Source: Bacteroidota bacterium (lineage in GTDB: Bacteria; Bacteroidota; Bacteroidia; B-17B0; Aurantibacillaceae). From it: a DNA stretch of 64,000 nucleotides. The stretch is from positions 124,001 through 188,000 of the forward strand of contig JAUXZS010000028.1 of the NCBI GenBank assembly GCA_030692515.1, written 5' to 3'. Below the pieces are notes generated by a model that saw only the letters and a list, made by a program, of their open reading frames with translations, made no database searches and was not told the origin of the DNA. Position 1 is the first letter of the stretch. The number at the start of each line of letters is the position of its first letter. The position numbers and the translations under genes were made by a program. Shown here piece after piece: positions 32,552-41,115 of this stretch.

Positions 32552-33967
32552 TTAAGACTTTTGTAATTTGCTTTGGCAAACAAAATCTGTTTTAGGAACT
32601 GCTGTATCAGCAATAGCTTTAAAACCACCTTCAATCTCTTTAAAATTATGAACGCCTCGAGATTTTAAAATACTTGATGCAATCATACTTCTGTAGCCAC
32701 CAGCACAGTGAATATAAAATGGTTTTTCATTATCCATCTCTGCAAACCATCCATTAATTTGATCTAAAGGCTTATTAAAAGCTTCGTCAACGTGCTCTGC
32801 CGAATATTCGCTTTCTTTTCTCACATCAACAATTGTATCTGCTTTTGTATTTATTTCTTTAGCGAATTGTGAAGCAGTAATTCTGTTTACGGTATCAATT
32901 TCTTTCCCTGTTTTTGCCCAAGCTTCAAAACTTCCTTTTAAATGCCCCAGTATATTATCAAAACCAACACGACTTAAACGCGTCACCGTTTCCTCCTCTT
33001 TACCAGGCTCTGTTATTAATAAAATAGGTTGATTAACATCTTTAATTAAAGCTCCAACCCAAGGTGCAAAATCACCATTAATACCAATATTAATTGACTT
33101 AGGAATAAATCCTTTTGCAAATTCAGCGGAGTCTCTAGTATCAATCATTATAGCATCTGTAGTTTCTGCAGCGGTCTCAAATTCTAAGGGTGATAAAGCT
33201 CTCATGCCGTTATTTAAAACAGTATCAAAACTTTCATAACCTTTTTTATTCATAGCTACATTCATTCCAAAATAACCTGGAGGCGGAAGTAATCCATCAG
33301 TAACTGCCTTTACAAACTCTTCTTTATTAGGTTGATTTAAAGCATAATTTACTTTTTTCTGATTACCTAAAGTGTCAACCGTTTCTTTCATCATGTTTTT
33401 TCCACAAGCACTTCCAGCGCCATGAGCAGGATAAACAACTACATCATTTGCCAATGGCATTATTTTGTTGTTTAATGAATCATACAATAACCCTGCTAAT
33501 TCTTCTTGCGTCATAGATGCAGCTTTTTGAGCTAAATCAGGGCGACCAACATCTCCTAAAAACAAAGTATCGCCACTAAATAATGAATGATCTTTACCAT
33601 TTTCATCTCTCAAAAGAAAACATGTGCTTTCCATTGTGTGGCCAGGAGTATGCAATACTTTAATTGTAATATCTCCTAATTTAAACTCTTCACCATCTAA
33701 AGCTATAATTGCTTTAAATTCTGGATTTGCTGTTGGTCCATAAACTATTGGTGCACCAGTTTTTTTACTTAAATCTAAATGACCAGAAACAAAATCAGCA
33801 TGAAAGTGTGTTTCAAAAATATATTTTATTTTAACGCCATCTCTATTTGCGCGATCAATATATGGTTGCACCTCTCTTAAAGGATCAATAATTGCTGCTT
33901 CACCATTAGACGTGATATAATAAGCTCCTTGAGCTAAGCATCCTGTATAAATTTGTTCTATTTTCAT
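32552..33967 (-). CDS. cstB: CstB-like persulfide dioxygenase-rhodanese fusion (copy 2)
   Basis: A 471-residue paralogue of the gene at 25547 with the same layout. The MBL persulfide dioxygenase domain has THFHADFVSGH near residue 53 and HTPGHTMES near 110; the first rhodanese lacks a catalytic Cys (loop TEPGKEEE); the second is active with HCAGGYRS, C421. The two copies are alike throughout but clearly diverged, so this is not a recent duplication. This copy heads the run cstB-rhodanese-three small membrane proteins behind a motif B promoter, whereas copy 1 is behind motif A. Confidence 0.9.
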   Translation of the reverse strand: MKIEQIYTGCLAQGAYYITSNGEAAIIDPLREVQPYIDRANRDGVKIKYIFETHFHADFVSGHLDLSKKTGAPIVYGPTANPEFKAIIALDGEEFKLGDITIKVLHTPGHTMESTCFLLRDENGKDHSLFSGDTLFLGDVGRPDLAQKAASMTQEELAGLLYDSLNNKIMPLANDVVVYPAHGAGSACGKNMMKETVDTLGNQKKVNYALNQPNKEEFVKAVTDGLLPPPGYFGMNVAMNKKGYESFDTVLNNGMRALSPLEFETAAETTDAIMIDTRDSAEFAKGFIPKSINIGINGDFAPWVGALIKDVNQPILLITEPGKEEETVTRLSRVGFDNILGHLKGSFEAWAKTGKEIDTVNRITASQFAKEINTKADTIVDVRKESEYSAEHVDEAFNKPLDQINGWFAEMDNEKPFYIHCAGGYRSMIASSILKSRGVHNFKEIEGGFKAIADTAVPKTDFVCQSKLQKS

Positions 33968-34001
33968 ATTTTATGTTTTTTATTTCTTGTTTAATTTAAT
34001 T

Positions 34002-34085
34002 CAAAGTTACGTTGTTATTCATTTTTTTTCGGTAACAAATATCACACTTAAACATCGGTTTAAAACGGATGTGATAAATGTTACA
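34002..34085 (-). promoter_or_regulatory. two motif B operators and perfect -7 element for cstB-2
   Basis: GGTAACAAATATCACA (34031-34046, degenerate) and TGTGATAAATGTTACA (34070-34085) lie 39 bp apart. CAAAGTTA at 34002-34009 reads TAACTTTG on -, a perfect -7 box with TTTG 33.5 bp from the proximal operator centre. TGTGATA in the distal copy shows the link to the classic Crp half-site TGTGA. Confidence 0.6.
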
Positions 34086-34089
34086 TAGG

Positions 34090-34890
34090 CTATTTTAAAA
34101 GCGTTTCCTTTATTATAATATAAATACCCATTAATAATACAAACCAACCAAAGATTGGTTTAAGTTTTGCTCCATCAATTTTTTTAGAAAAGTAAATACC
34201 TATAAAAATACCAACAGTTGCAAATGCAGAAACCATTGCTAATAAACTCCAGTCAATTACAGCCTCTCCCCCTTCTCCAAAAAATCCAATTAGAGATTTT
34301 GCTGCTATAATAACAAGCGAAGTTCCAACAGCTTCTTTCATTGGTAGTTTTGATAAAAGAACTAATGCTGGAATAATTAAAAATCCACCGCCTGCTCCAA
34401 CTAAACCAGTAACTAAACCAACAACAGCTCCTTCAATTAAAATCACAGGGTAATTAAATTTTTGAGGACCAAAATCCGTATCCTTTTTCTTTTTATCTTT
34501 TTTAATCATGCTATAAGAAGCAGCAACCATTAATATTGCAAATAACAACATCATTAAAATGCTTTTGGTAACAACAAAATCACCTACAGCAAATACCTCT
34601 TTTGGAATTGCAGGTACTATATAAGCTCTTGTTAAAAAAACTGAAATAATGGAAGGGATTCCAAAAACCACAGCTGTTTTAATATTTACTAGACCCTTTT
34701 TGAAATAACCAACTGAGCCAACTGCACTTGTAAAACCAACAATAAATAAAGAATATGAGGTTGCAGCCACCGCATCAATTGAAAAAAGATATACCAAAAC
34801 AGGCACAGTTAATATACTACCACCACTGCCTATAAGACCAAGTGAAACACCTATTAAAATTGAAGATACATATCCGATAATTTCCATCAT
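34090..34890 (-). CDS. TauE/SafE family sulfite exporter
   Basis: A 266-residue inner-membrane protein with about eight TM helices. Duplicated TauE/SafE signatures are visible: IGSGGSILTVPVLVYL near residue 20 and VGAGGGFLIIPALVLL near 167. Family members export sulfite, sulfoacetate or related anions; here it could remove sulfite made by persulfide dioxygenase. It has its own motif B promoter and lies upstream of cstB-2 on the same strand. Confidence 0.9.
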   Translation of the reverse strand: MMEIIGYVSSILIGVSLGLIGSGGSILTVPVLVYLFSIDAVAATSYSLFIVGFTSAVGSVGYFKKGLVNIKTAVVFGIPSIISVFLTRAYIVPAIPKEVFAVGDFVVTKSILMMLLFAILMVAASYSMIKKDKKKKDTDFGPQKFNYPVILIEGAVVGLVTGLVGAGGGFLIIPALVLLSKLPMKEAVGTSLVIIAAKSLIGFFGEGGEAVIDWSLLAMVSAFATVGIFIGIYFSKKIDGAKLKPIFGWFVLLMGIYIIIKETLLK

Positions 34891-34913
34891 AATTTATTTG
34901 TTTTTTTATGATA

Positions 34914-34958
34914 CAAAGATGGAGAGTTAATACTCATATAACGGTTACATTTGTTACA
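34914..34958 (-). promoter_or_regulatory. motif B operator and -7 element for tauE
   Basis: GGTTACATTTGTTACA at 34943-34958 has the same variant left arm as the operator at 25472. CAAAGATG at 34914-34921 reads CATCTTTG on -, one base from TAnnTTTG, with TTTG exactly 33.5 bp from the operator centre. Confidence 0.55.
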
Positions 34959-34999
34959 ATTCAATTTGAAATGCTTGATACTTAAATAAAACTATATTA

Positions 35000-36184
35000 T
35001 TAATAAATCTTGTTTCTTGTAGCGCTAGAAAAAGAAACCAAAAAATAAAAAATTATTATTAAAGTTATTATTCCTGTTATTAAAAACGTAACATTTGCGC
35101 CAAAAACAAACCAAATTAATCCAGCTAATGAACTTGCTATCATTGTAAAAATACTTTGAAATGCCGAATAAGTTCCAATGGCTGTAGCCGTATCTTTTTT
35201 CTCAGAAACATTGCTAATCCAAGCTTTTGAAATACCTTCTGTAGCAGCAGAATATAAACCGTAAACAAAAAACAAAGCAATTATTATATAAATGTTATCG
35301 CTTAAACCAAAACCAAAATAAACTATCGCAAAAAAAGAAAGTCCAATCATATACATATTTTTCAATCCAATTTTATCAGCAATGCTTCCAAATGGAAAGG
35401 CAAATAAAGCATAACTTAAATTATAAAAAATATAAGCACCTATAACTAAAGTATCGTTTAAACCAGCATCTTTAGCTTTTAATAATAAAAAAACATCAGA
35501 ACTATTAAAAAGAGTAAAACCCAATAATCCGATGAGTAATTTTCTGTATTCGGGATTAGCTACTTTCCAATAACCCATAAAAGAAAAAAAAGGAGTTCGT
35601 TTTTTTTCTATTGGCACGTCTACTCTTTTATCTTTTAAAAAAAGAGTAGCTAAAACTGATAATAATCCAGGTATAAATGCTATGAAAAATAAAGTTTTAT
35701 AATCTTCCGGATAAAAATACAAATACAATAACGCGATTGAAGGTCCTAGCACAGCTCCAAAAGTATCCATCGAGCGATGAAATCCAAAAACTTTTGCTTT
35801 TGTCTCAGGAGTGGCTTCGTCTGAAATCATAGCATCGCGTGCCCCGGTCCTTAAACCTTTCCCAAATCGATCAAGTGTTCTTGCAAAAAATATCCATAAT
35901 GGAAAAACAAATAGGGCCATCATAGGCTTAGATAGAGTACTTAACAAATATCCAAATTGAACAAAAGGAAGTCTTTTACCCGAATTATCAGAAAGCTTAC
36001 CAAAATATCCTTTACTTAATCCTGATGTAGCTTCCGCAATTCCTTCTAAAATTCCAATTAAAAAAACAGAAAAACCAATGGTTTTTAAATAAAGAGGCAT
36101 TATGGGATATAACATTTCGCTGGAAGTGTCTAAAAACAAACTAACAAATGATAATATCCAAATAGTGCGAGTTATGCTTTTCAT
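35000..36184 (-). CDS. major facilitator superfamily transporter
   Basis: A 394-residue MFS protein with about 12 TM helices. The loop 2-3 motif reads GKLSDNSGKRLP near residue 62 and its repeat SIADKIGLKN near 268; RTLDRFGKGLRTGARDAMIS near residue 105 is characteristic of a bacterial MFS group of unassigned function. Substrate unknown. It is monocistronic, between the TauE gene and the divergent metal-efflux operon, without a motif A or B operator. Confidence 0.85.
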   Translation of the reverse strand: MKSITRTIWILSFVSLFLDTSSEMLYPIMPLYLKTIGFSVFLIGILEGIAEATSGLSKGYFGKLSDNSGKRLPFVQFGYLLSTLSKPMMALFVFPLWIFFARTLDRFGKGLRTGARDAMISDEATPETKAKVFGFHRSMDTFGAVLGPSIALLYLYFYPEDYKTLFFIAFIPGLLSVLATLFLKDKRVDVPIEKKRTPFFSFMGYWKVANPEYRKLLIGLLGFTLFNSSDVFLLLKAKDAGLNDTLVIGAYIFYNLSYALFAFPFGSIADKIGLKNMYMIGLSFFAIVYFGFGLSDNIYIIIALFFVYGLYSAATEGISKAWISNVSEKKDTATAIGTYSAFQSIFTMIASSLAGLIWFVFGANVTFLITGIITLIIIFYFLVSFSSATRNKIY

Positions 36185-36278
36185 TTATAGTTTATTAAAT
36201 AATTACTAAAGTAATCAAATTACAATTTAAATAATTAATATCATTTTTTGAGTAAATAATATATTGTACATTTGTATA

Positions 36279-36665
36279 TTGAAAAGATTTTTAGCAATAT
36301 CATTATTATCATTTTATATCCTTTCCATTACTGAATTAAATCAGTTGGTTAAATTGCCTTTATTATTTGAGCATTATAATGAACATAAAGAAAAGGATAG
36401 CAAAATAACCTTGTTAGAATTTCTTTCAAAACATTACGCTGAAGATGAAGATAACGATGGTGATGAAGATAAAGAAATGAAGTTACCATTTAAATCACAT
36501 GATGGATGTATAAACAACATTTCTAATGCTTTTGTTTCAAATAATTTTGAAGGGCTTTTCATAAAACCTAATTACTCCAAAAACAAACCATATTATATTT
36601 ACACTGAACAGTTTTTAACTTCAACTTTTCTATCCTCAATTTGGCAACCGCCAAAATCTTGTTAG
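36279..36665 (+). CDS. small exported protein upstream of the metal RND pump
   Basis: About 128 residues: N-terminal hydrophobic segment, then LLFEHYNEHKEKD, an acidic stretch rich in Asp/Glu (EDEDNDGDEDKE), MKLPFKSHDGC, and an SIWQPPKSC tail. The layout resembles small exported proteins I associate with CusA/CzcA-type operons in Bacteroidota; function is unknown, but His, Asp/Glu and Cys content would suit metal binding. The start is uncertain: no ATG is usable, TTG at 36279 gives MKRFLAIS, and TTG at 36264 would add five residues. It lies 94 nt before the pump gene. Confidence 0.6.
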   Translation: MKRFLAISLLSFYILSITELNQLVKLPLLFEHYNEHKEKDSKITLLEFLSKHYAEDEDNDGDEDKEMKLPFKSHDGCINNISNAFVSNNFEGLFIKPNYSKNKPYYIYTEQFLTSTFLSSIWQPPKSC

Positions 36666-36759
36666 TCCAAATTAATTAATTGAGTTCGCAATTACATTTT
36701 GTATTTGTGTTTTCGCGATTTTTTTTACATTTTTTAATAAAACATTAACAGGATAAACT

Positions 36760-39700
36760 ATGCTAAATAAAATTATTGAGTTTTCAATTAAAAACAAACT
36801 CATTGTTGGTCTTTTCATAATTGCCCTAATTGGATATGGAACATATGAAATAACTCAATTACCAATAGATGCAGTACCTGATATTACCGACAATCAAGTA
36901 CAAGTAATCACAGTTGCTCCATCTTATGGTGCAACGGATATTGAGCGTTTAATAACCTTTCCAATAGAGCAGGCTAATAATAACATCTCTGGATTAAAAG
37001 AAATAAGAAGTTTTTCTCGATTTGGTTTATCGTTAGTGACAATTGTATTTGATGATGCTACCGATATTTATTGGGCTAGACAGCAAGTTGGAGAACGGTT
37101 ACAAAATATTAAATCACAAATACCACAAGGTATTGGCACGCCAGAATTAGGTCCAGTATCAACAGGGCTTGGCGAAATATATCAATATGTACTTAGGCCT
37201 AAAAAAGGCTATGAAAAAAAATACAACGAAACCGAATTAAGAACAATTCAAGATTGGATTGTACGCAGACAACTTTTAGGTGTTAATGGTGTAGCCGAAG
37301 TAAGCAGTTTTGGTGGAAAATTAAAACAATACGAAATTGCAGTAAATCCAAACAAACTACAATCTCATAACATTACTATAAACGATGTTTTTTTAGCAAT
37401 TGAAAAAAATAATCAAAACACAGGAGGTGCGTATATTGAAAAAGGACCAACGGTATTATTTATAAGAAGTGAAGGTTTAATTGGCAGTATAAATGATATC
37501 GAAAACATTTCTATTAAATCTACTGAAAATGGAACACCTTTATTTATTAGAGATGTTGCGGATGTTAAAATTGGTTACGCCACAAGATACGGAGCTATGT
37601 GTTATAATGATGAAGGAGAAGTTGCAGGAGCAGTTGTAATGATGCTTAAAGGCGCAAACAGTAGTGATGTAATTAAAAATGTTAAAGAACGAATTGCTCA
37701 AATTGAAAAAACACTTCCCGAGGGTGTTATCCTTGAACCATTTTTAGATAGAACTAAAATGGTGAACAACGCAATTGGTACTGTTGAGAAAAATTTAATG
37801 GAAGGTGCGCTAATCGTAATTTTTGTTTTAGTTTTATTTTTAGGAAATTTTAGAGCTGGTTTATTAGTGGCATCTGTAATCCCATTAGCCATGCTTTTCG
37901 CCGTAATTTTAATGAATACTTTTGGCGTAAGCGGAAACTTAATGAGTTTAGGAGCTTTAGATTTTGGTTTAATAGTGGATGGTGCTGTAATAATTGTTGA
38001 AGCGGTAATGCATCAATTAAGTCAGAATAAAAGATTCAAAGATGTTAATCAACTAAACCAAGTTCAAATGGATGGTGAAGTTAGCCATTCCGCAAGTAAA
38101 ATGATGAATAGCGCCGTGTTTGGACAAATTATTATTTTAGTTGTTTACCTACCCATTTTTACATTACAAGGAATTGAAGGAAAAATGTTTAAGCCTATGG
38201 CGCAAACGGTAGCATTTGCATTAATAGGAGCTTTTATATTATCACTCACCTATATACCGATGATGAGCGCCTTGTTTTTAAGTAAAAAAACAAAACATAA
38301 GCCTAATATTTCTGATAAATTAATGCATAAAATAGAAACGGCCTATCAAAGCACATTAATTAAATTATTACGACATCCTAAAATGATTTTAACAATTGTA
38401 ATTACACTATTTATAACGTCGTTAATAACACTTTCTAATTTAGGAGGAGAATTTATTCCAGCATTAGAAGAAGGGGATTTTGCTGTTGAAACAAGAGTCT
38501 TAACAGGAAGCAATATATCTACAACTATTGAAAATACTCAAAAAGCTGCAAGCATATTAAAACAACAATTTCCAGAGGTAGAAAAAATAGTAACTAAAAT
38601 TGGAAGTGGTGAAGTTCCCACCGACCCAATGCCCATGGAAGCAGCTGATATGATGATTATTTTAAAAGATAAATCAGAATGGACTTCTGCCAAAACATTT
38701 AATGAGTTAGCCGAAAAAATGGGAGAGGCTGTTTCGCAGGTACCTGGTATTACAACAAGCTTTCAATACCCTGTTCAAATGCGCTTTAACGAATTAATGA
38801 CTGGCGCTAAACAAGATGTTGTTTGTAAAATATTTGGAGAAAACTTAGATACCCTAGCAGCTTATGCTCAAAAACTAGGAGATATAATTACTCATGTAGA
38901 AGGTGCGAAAAATATATTTATTGAACCTGTTACTGGTATGCCAGAAATAATTATTGACTATAATAGAGCATCTATTGCACAATATAATTTAAGTATAAAC
39001 GATATAAACAAAATTGTTAATACTGCATTTGCAGGACAATCTTCTGGACTTATTTTTGAAGGAGAGAAACGCTTTGATTTAGTTGTTCGTTTAAATACCA
39101 ATTTGAGAAATGATTTGGAAGATGTAAAAAATTTATTAATCCCAACAGAAAACGGCACACAAATTCCATTGTATCAATTAGCAACAGTAGAAATTAAAAA
39201 TGGCCCTAATCAGATACAAAGAGAAGACGCCAAACGAAGAATAATTGTTGGATTTAATGTTAGAGGCAGAGATGTTGAAAGTATTGTAAATGAATTACAA
39301 AATAAAGTTGATAATCAAATTAAATTTCCAACTGGTTACTATATAAAATACGGTGGGGCTTTTGAAAACTTGAATGCAGCAAAAAAGAGACTAATGATTG
39401 CAGTACCCGTTTCATTAATTCTTATTTTCTTATTACTATTTTTTACTTTTAATTCAGTTAAGCAAGGCTTATTAATTTATTCGGCAATTCCATTGTCTGC
39501 AATTGGTGGTATTTTCTTTTTAGCATTTAGAGGTTTACCTTTTAGTATAAGTGCCGGAGTAGGATTCATAGCCTTGTTTGGTGTAGCAGTATTAAACGGA
39601 ATAGTTTTAATTTCTGAGTTTAATCGTTTAAAGAAAGATGGGAAAACTAACATATACCGAATAGTTGTTTTAGGAACAAAACTTCGTTTAAGACCGGTGT

Positions 39701-41109
39701 TAATGACAGCATTTGTAGCTTCTTTAGGTTTTTTACCAATGGCTTTAAGCAATGGTGCTGGCGCCGAAGTTCAAAGGCCTTTAGCAACCGTTGTAATTGG
39801 CGGATTGATGATTGCTACGTTTCTTACATTATTTGTTTTACCAATTTTGTATATACTCTTCGAGAAGGGAGTAAAAATTAAGGTAAAACCAATTGGAGCT
39901 ATTATAATAATTCTGGCTTTTTGTCTATCTTCTATAAAAGGAAGCGCACAAACTGCTATCAACATTCAAAGTGCAATTGACACGGCCATTAAAAATAATC
40001 TCAGCGTTAAAAACGAAAAATTAAAATCAGAATATCAGCAAAAAATAATAAAAACTGGCGCATCAATTCCACAAACAAATGTGTTTGGCGAATATGGGCA
40101 GTTAAATAGTTCATACAACGATAATCGTTTTGGAATTTCACAATCTTTCAATTTTCCATCTGTATATGTAAATCAAAAACAGTTACTTAATGAAGAGTGG
40201 AAAACATCCGTCCTAAACGTATCTTTAAAAGAGGCCGAAACAAAAAAATTAGTAAGGCAAGTGTTTTATACCTATATCTATTTAAAAGAAAAAGAAGCAC
40301 TATTATTAAAGAACGATAGTATTTATGCTACATTTTTAGAGAAAGCCAATTTGCGTTTTTCAAAAGGCGAAAGTAATATCCTAGAAAAAACTACTGCTGA
40401 AACACAAAGAGGAAACATCACCATACAGCTTTACCAATTACAGCAAGATATAGAGTTAACCTTGCTTCAATTTAATTTGGCGCTTAATTCTTCAACTCAA
40501 TTTATTCCAACAGAAATTAATCCAAAATTAAATTTAGATGTAAGCATGGATAACAGCTTAATAAATCAACACCCTTCTTTAAAAATAGTAGAGCAGCAAA
40601 AAAAGACATCTATCATTAATCAAAAATTGGAGAAATCGCGTTTGTTACCCGATCTTAATGTTGGCTATTATAACATGACCATGAAAGGTTCAGGGGCAGA
40701 TAATTTAATTTACACTTCTTCTACAAGATTTCAATCGGTTCAAGTTGGTGTAGGAATTCCTTTATTTTTTGGCGCACAAAGGGCTAAAATAAACTCTTCT
40801 AAAATAAATCAAATCATATCAGAGAATAATTATTTACAGGAAGTAAACTTATTACAATCGCAATACAAATCTACATTGCGGCAATACCAATCTAATTTAG
40901 CTACTGTAAATTATTATGAAAACACGGCACTTAAAAATGCAGCAGTAATTTATGAAATTGCTAATAAACAATTTGCAAATGGAGAATTAAATTATTTAGA
41001 ATGGGTTATTGTCACTAATCAAGCAATCTCAATCCATTCTAATTATCTAGATGCTGTAAAAAACTTAAATGAAACTATCATTCAAATCAATTATTTAATT
41101 ACTAAATAA
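36760..41109 (+). CDS. cusA: CusA/CzcA-type heavy-metal RND pump fused to TolC-like channel
   Basis: A 1449-residue fusion. Residues 1 to about 1040 form a heavy-metal RND pump with TM1 near the N-terminus, LPIDAVPDITDNQVQV near 30, porter domains, and the TM4 proton relay GALDFGLIVDGAVIIVE near 400. After the last RND helix there is a second hydrophobic stretch (about 1044-1060) ending GSAQ, which looks like a signal peptide with cleavage near 1063/1064. A complete TolC-like outer-membrane factor of about 385 residues follows. Such fusions are known in Bacteroidota. The metal could be Cu(I), Zn, Co or Ni. The adaptor gene follows after 6 nt. Confidence 0.92.
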   Translation: MLNKIIEFSIKNKLIVGLFIIALIGYGTYEITQLPIDAVPDITDNQVQVITVAPSYGATDIERLITFPIEQANNNISGLKEIRSFSRFGLSLVTIVFDDATDIYWARQQVGERLQNIKSQIPQGIGTPELGPVSTGLGEIYQYVLRPKKGYEKKYNETELRTIQDWIVRRQLLGVNGVAEVSSFGGKLKQYEIAVNPNKLQSHNITINDVFLAIEKNNQNTGGAYIEKGPTVLFIRSEGLIGSINDIENISIKSTENGTPLFIRDVADVKIGYATRYGAMCYNDEGEVAGAVVMMLKGANSSDVIKNVKERIAQIEKTLPEGVILEPFLDRTKMVNNAIGTVEKNLMEGALIVIFVLVLFLGNFRAGLLVASVIPLAMLFAVILMNTFGVSGNLMSLGALDFGLIVDGAVIIVEAVMHQLSQNKRFKDVNQLNQVQMDGEVSHSASKMMNSAVFGQIIILVVYLPIFTLQGIEGKMFKPMAQTVAFALIGAFILSLTYIPMMSALFLSKKTKHKPNISDKLMHKIETAYQSTLIKLLRHPKMILTIVITLFITSLITLSNLGGEFIPALEEGDFAVETRVLTGSNISTTIENTQKAASILKQQFPEVEKIVTKIGSGEVPTDPMPMEAADMMIILKDKSEWTSAKTFNELAEKMGEAVSQVPGITTSFQYPVQMRFNELMTGAKQDVVCKIFGENLDTLAAYAQKLGDIITHVEGAKNIFIEPVTGMPEIIIDYNRASIAQYNLSINDINKIVNTAFAGQSSGLIFEGEKRFDLVVRLNTNLRNDLEDVKNLLIPTENGTQIPLYQLATVEIKNGPNQIQREDAKRRIIVGFNVRGRDVESIVNELQNKVDNQIKFPTGYYIKYGGAFENLNAAKKRLMIAVPVSLILIFLLLFFTFNSVKQGLLIYSAIPLSAIGGIFFLAFRGLPFSISAGVGFIALFGVAVLNGIVLISEFNRLKKDGKTNIYRIVVLGTKLRLRPVLMTAFVASLGFLPMALSNGAGAEVQRPLATVVIGGLMIATFLTLFVLPILYILFEKGVKIKVKPIGAIIIILAFCLSSIKGSAQTAINIQSAIDTAIKNNLSVKNEKLKSEYQQKIIKTGASIPQTNVFGEYGQLNSSYNDNRFGISQSFNFPSVYVNQKQLLNEEWKTSVLNVSLKEAETKKLVRQVFYTYIYLKEKEALLLKNDSIYATFLEKANLRFSKGESNILEKTTAETQRGNITIQLYQLQQDIELTLLQFNLALNSSTQFIPTEINPKLNLDVSMDNSLINQHPSLKIVEQQKKTSIINQKLEKSRLLPDLNVGYYNMTMKGSGADNLIYTSSTRFQSVQVGVGIPLFFGAQRAKINSSKINQIISENNYLQEVNLLQSQYKSTLRQYQSNLATVNYYENTALKNAAVIYEIANKQFANGELNYLEWVIVTNQAISIHSNYLDAVKNLNETIIQINYLITK

Positions 41110-41115
41110 AAAATA

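Noticed and set aside
32552-33967. Recent tandem duplication of cstB
   Set aside because: The copies differ throughout, have different promoters and neighbours, and are 5.6 kb apart, so they look like old paralogues.
36210-36224. AGTAATCAAATTACA as a motif B operator for the metal-efflux operon
   Set aside because: The arms have different spacing and sequence from TGTAACA-NN-TGTTACA and no -7 element lies at the standard distance.
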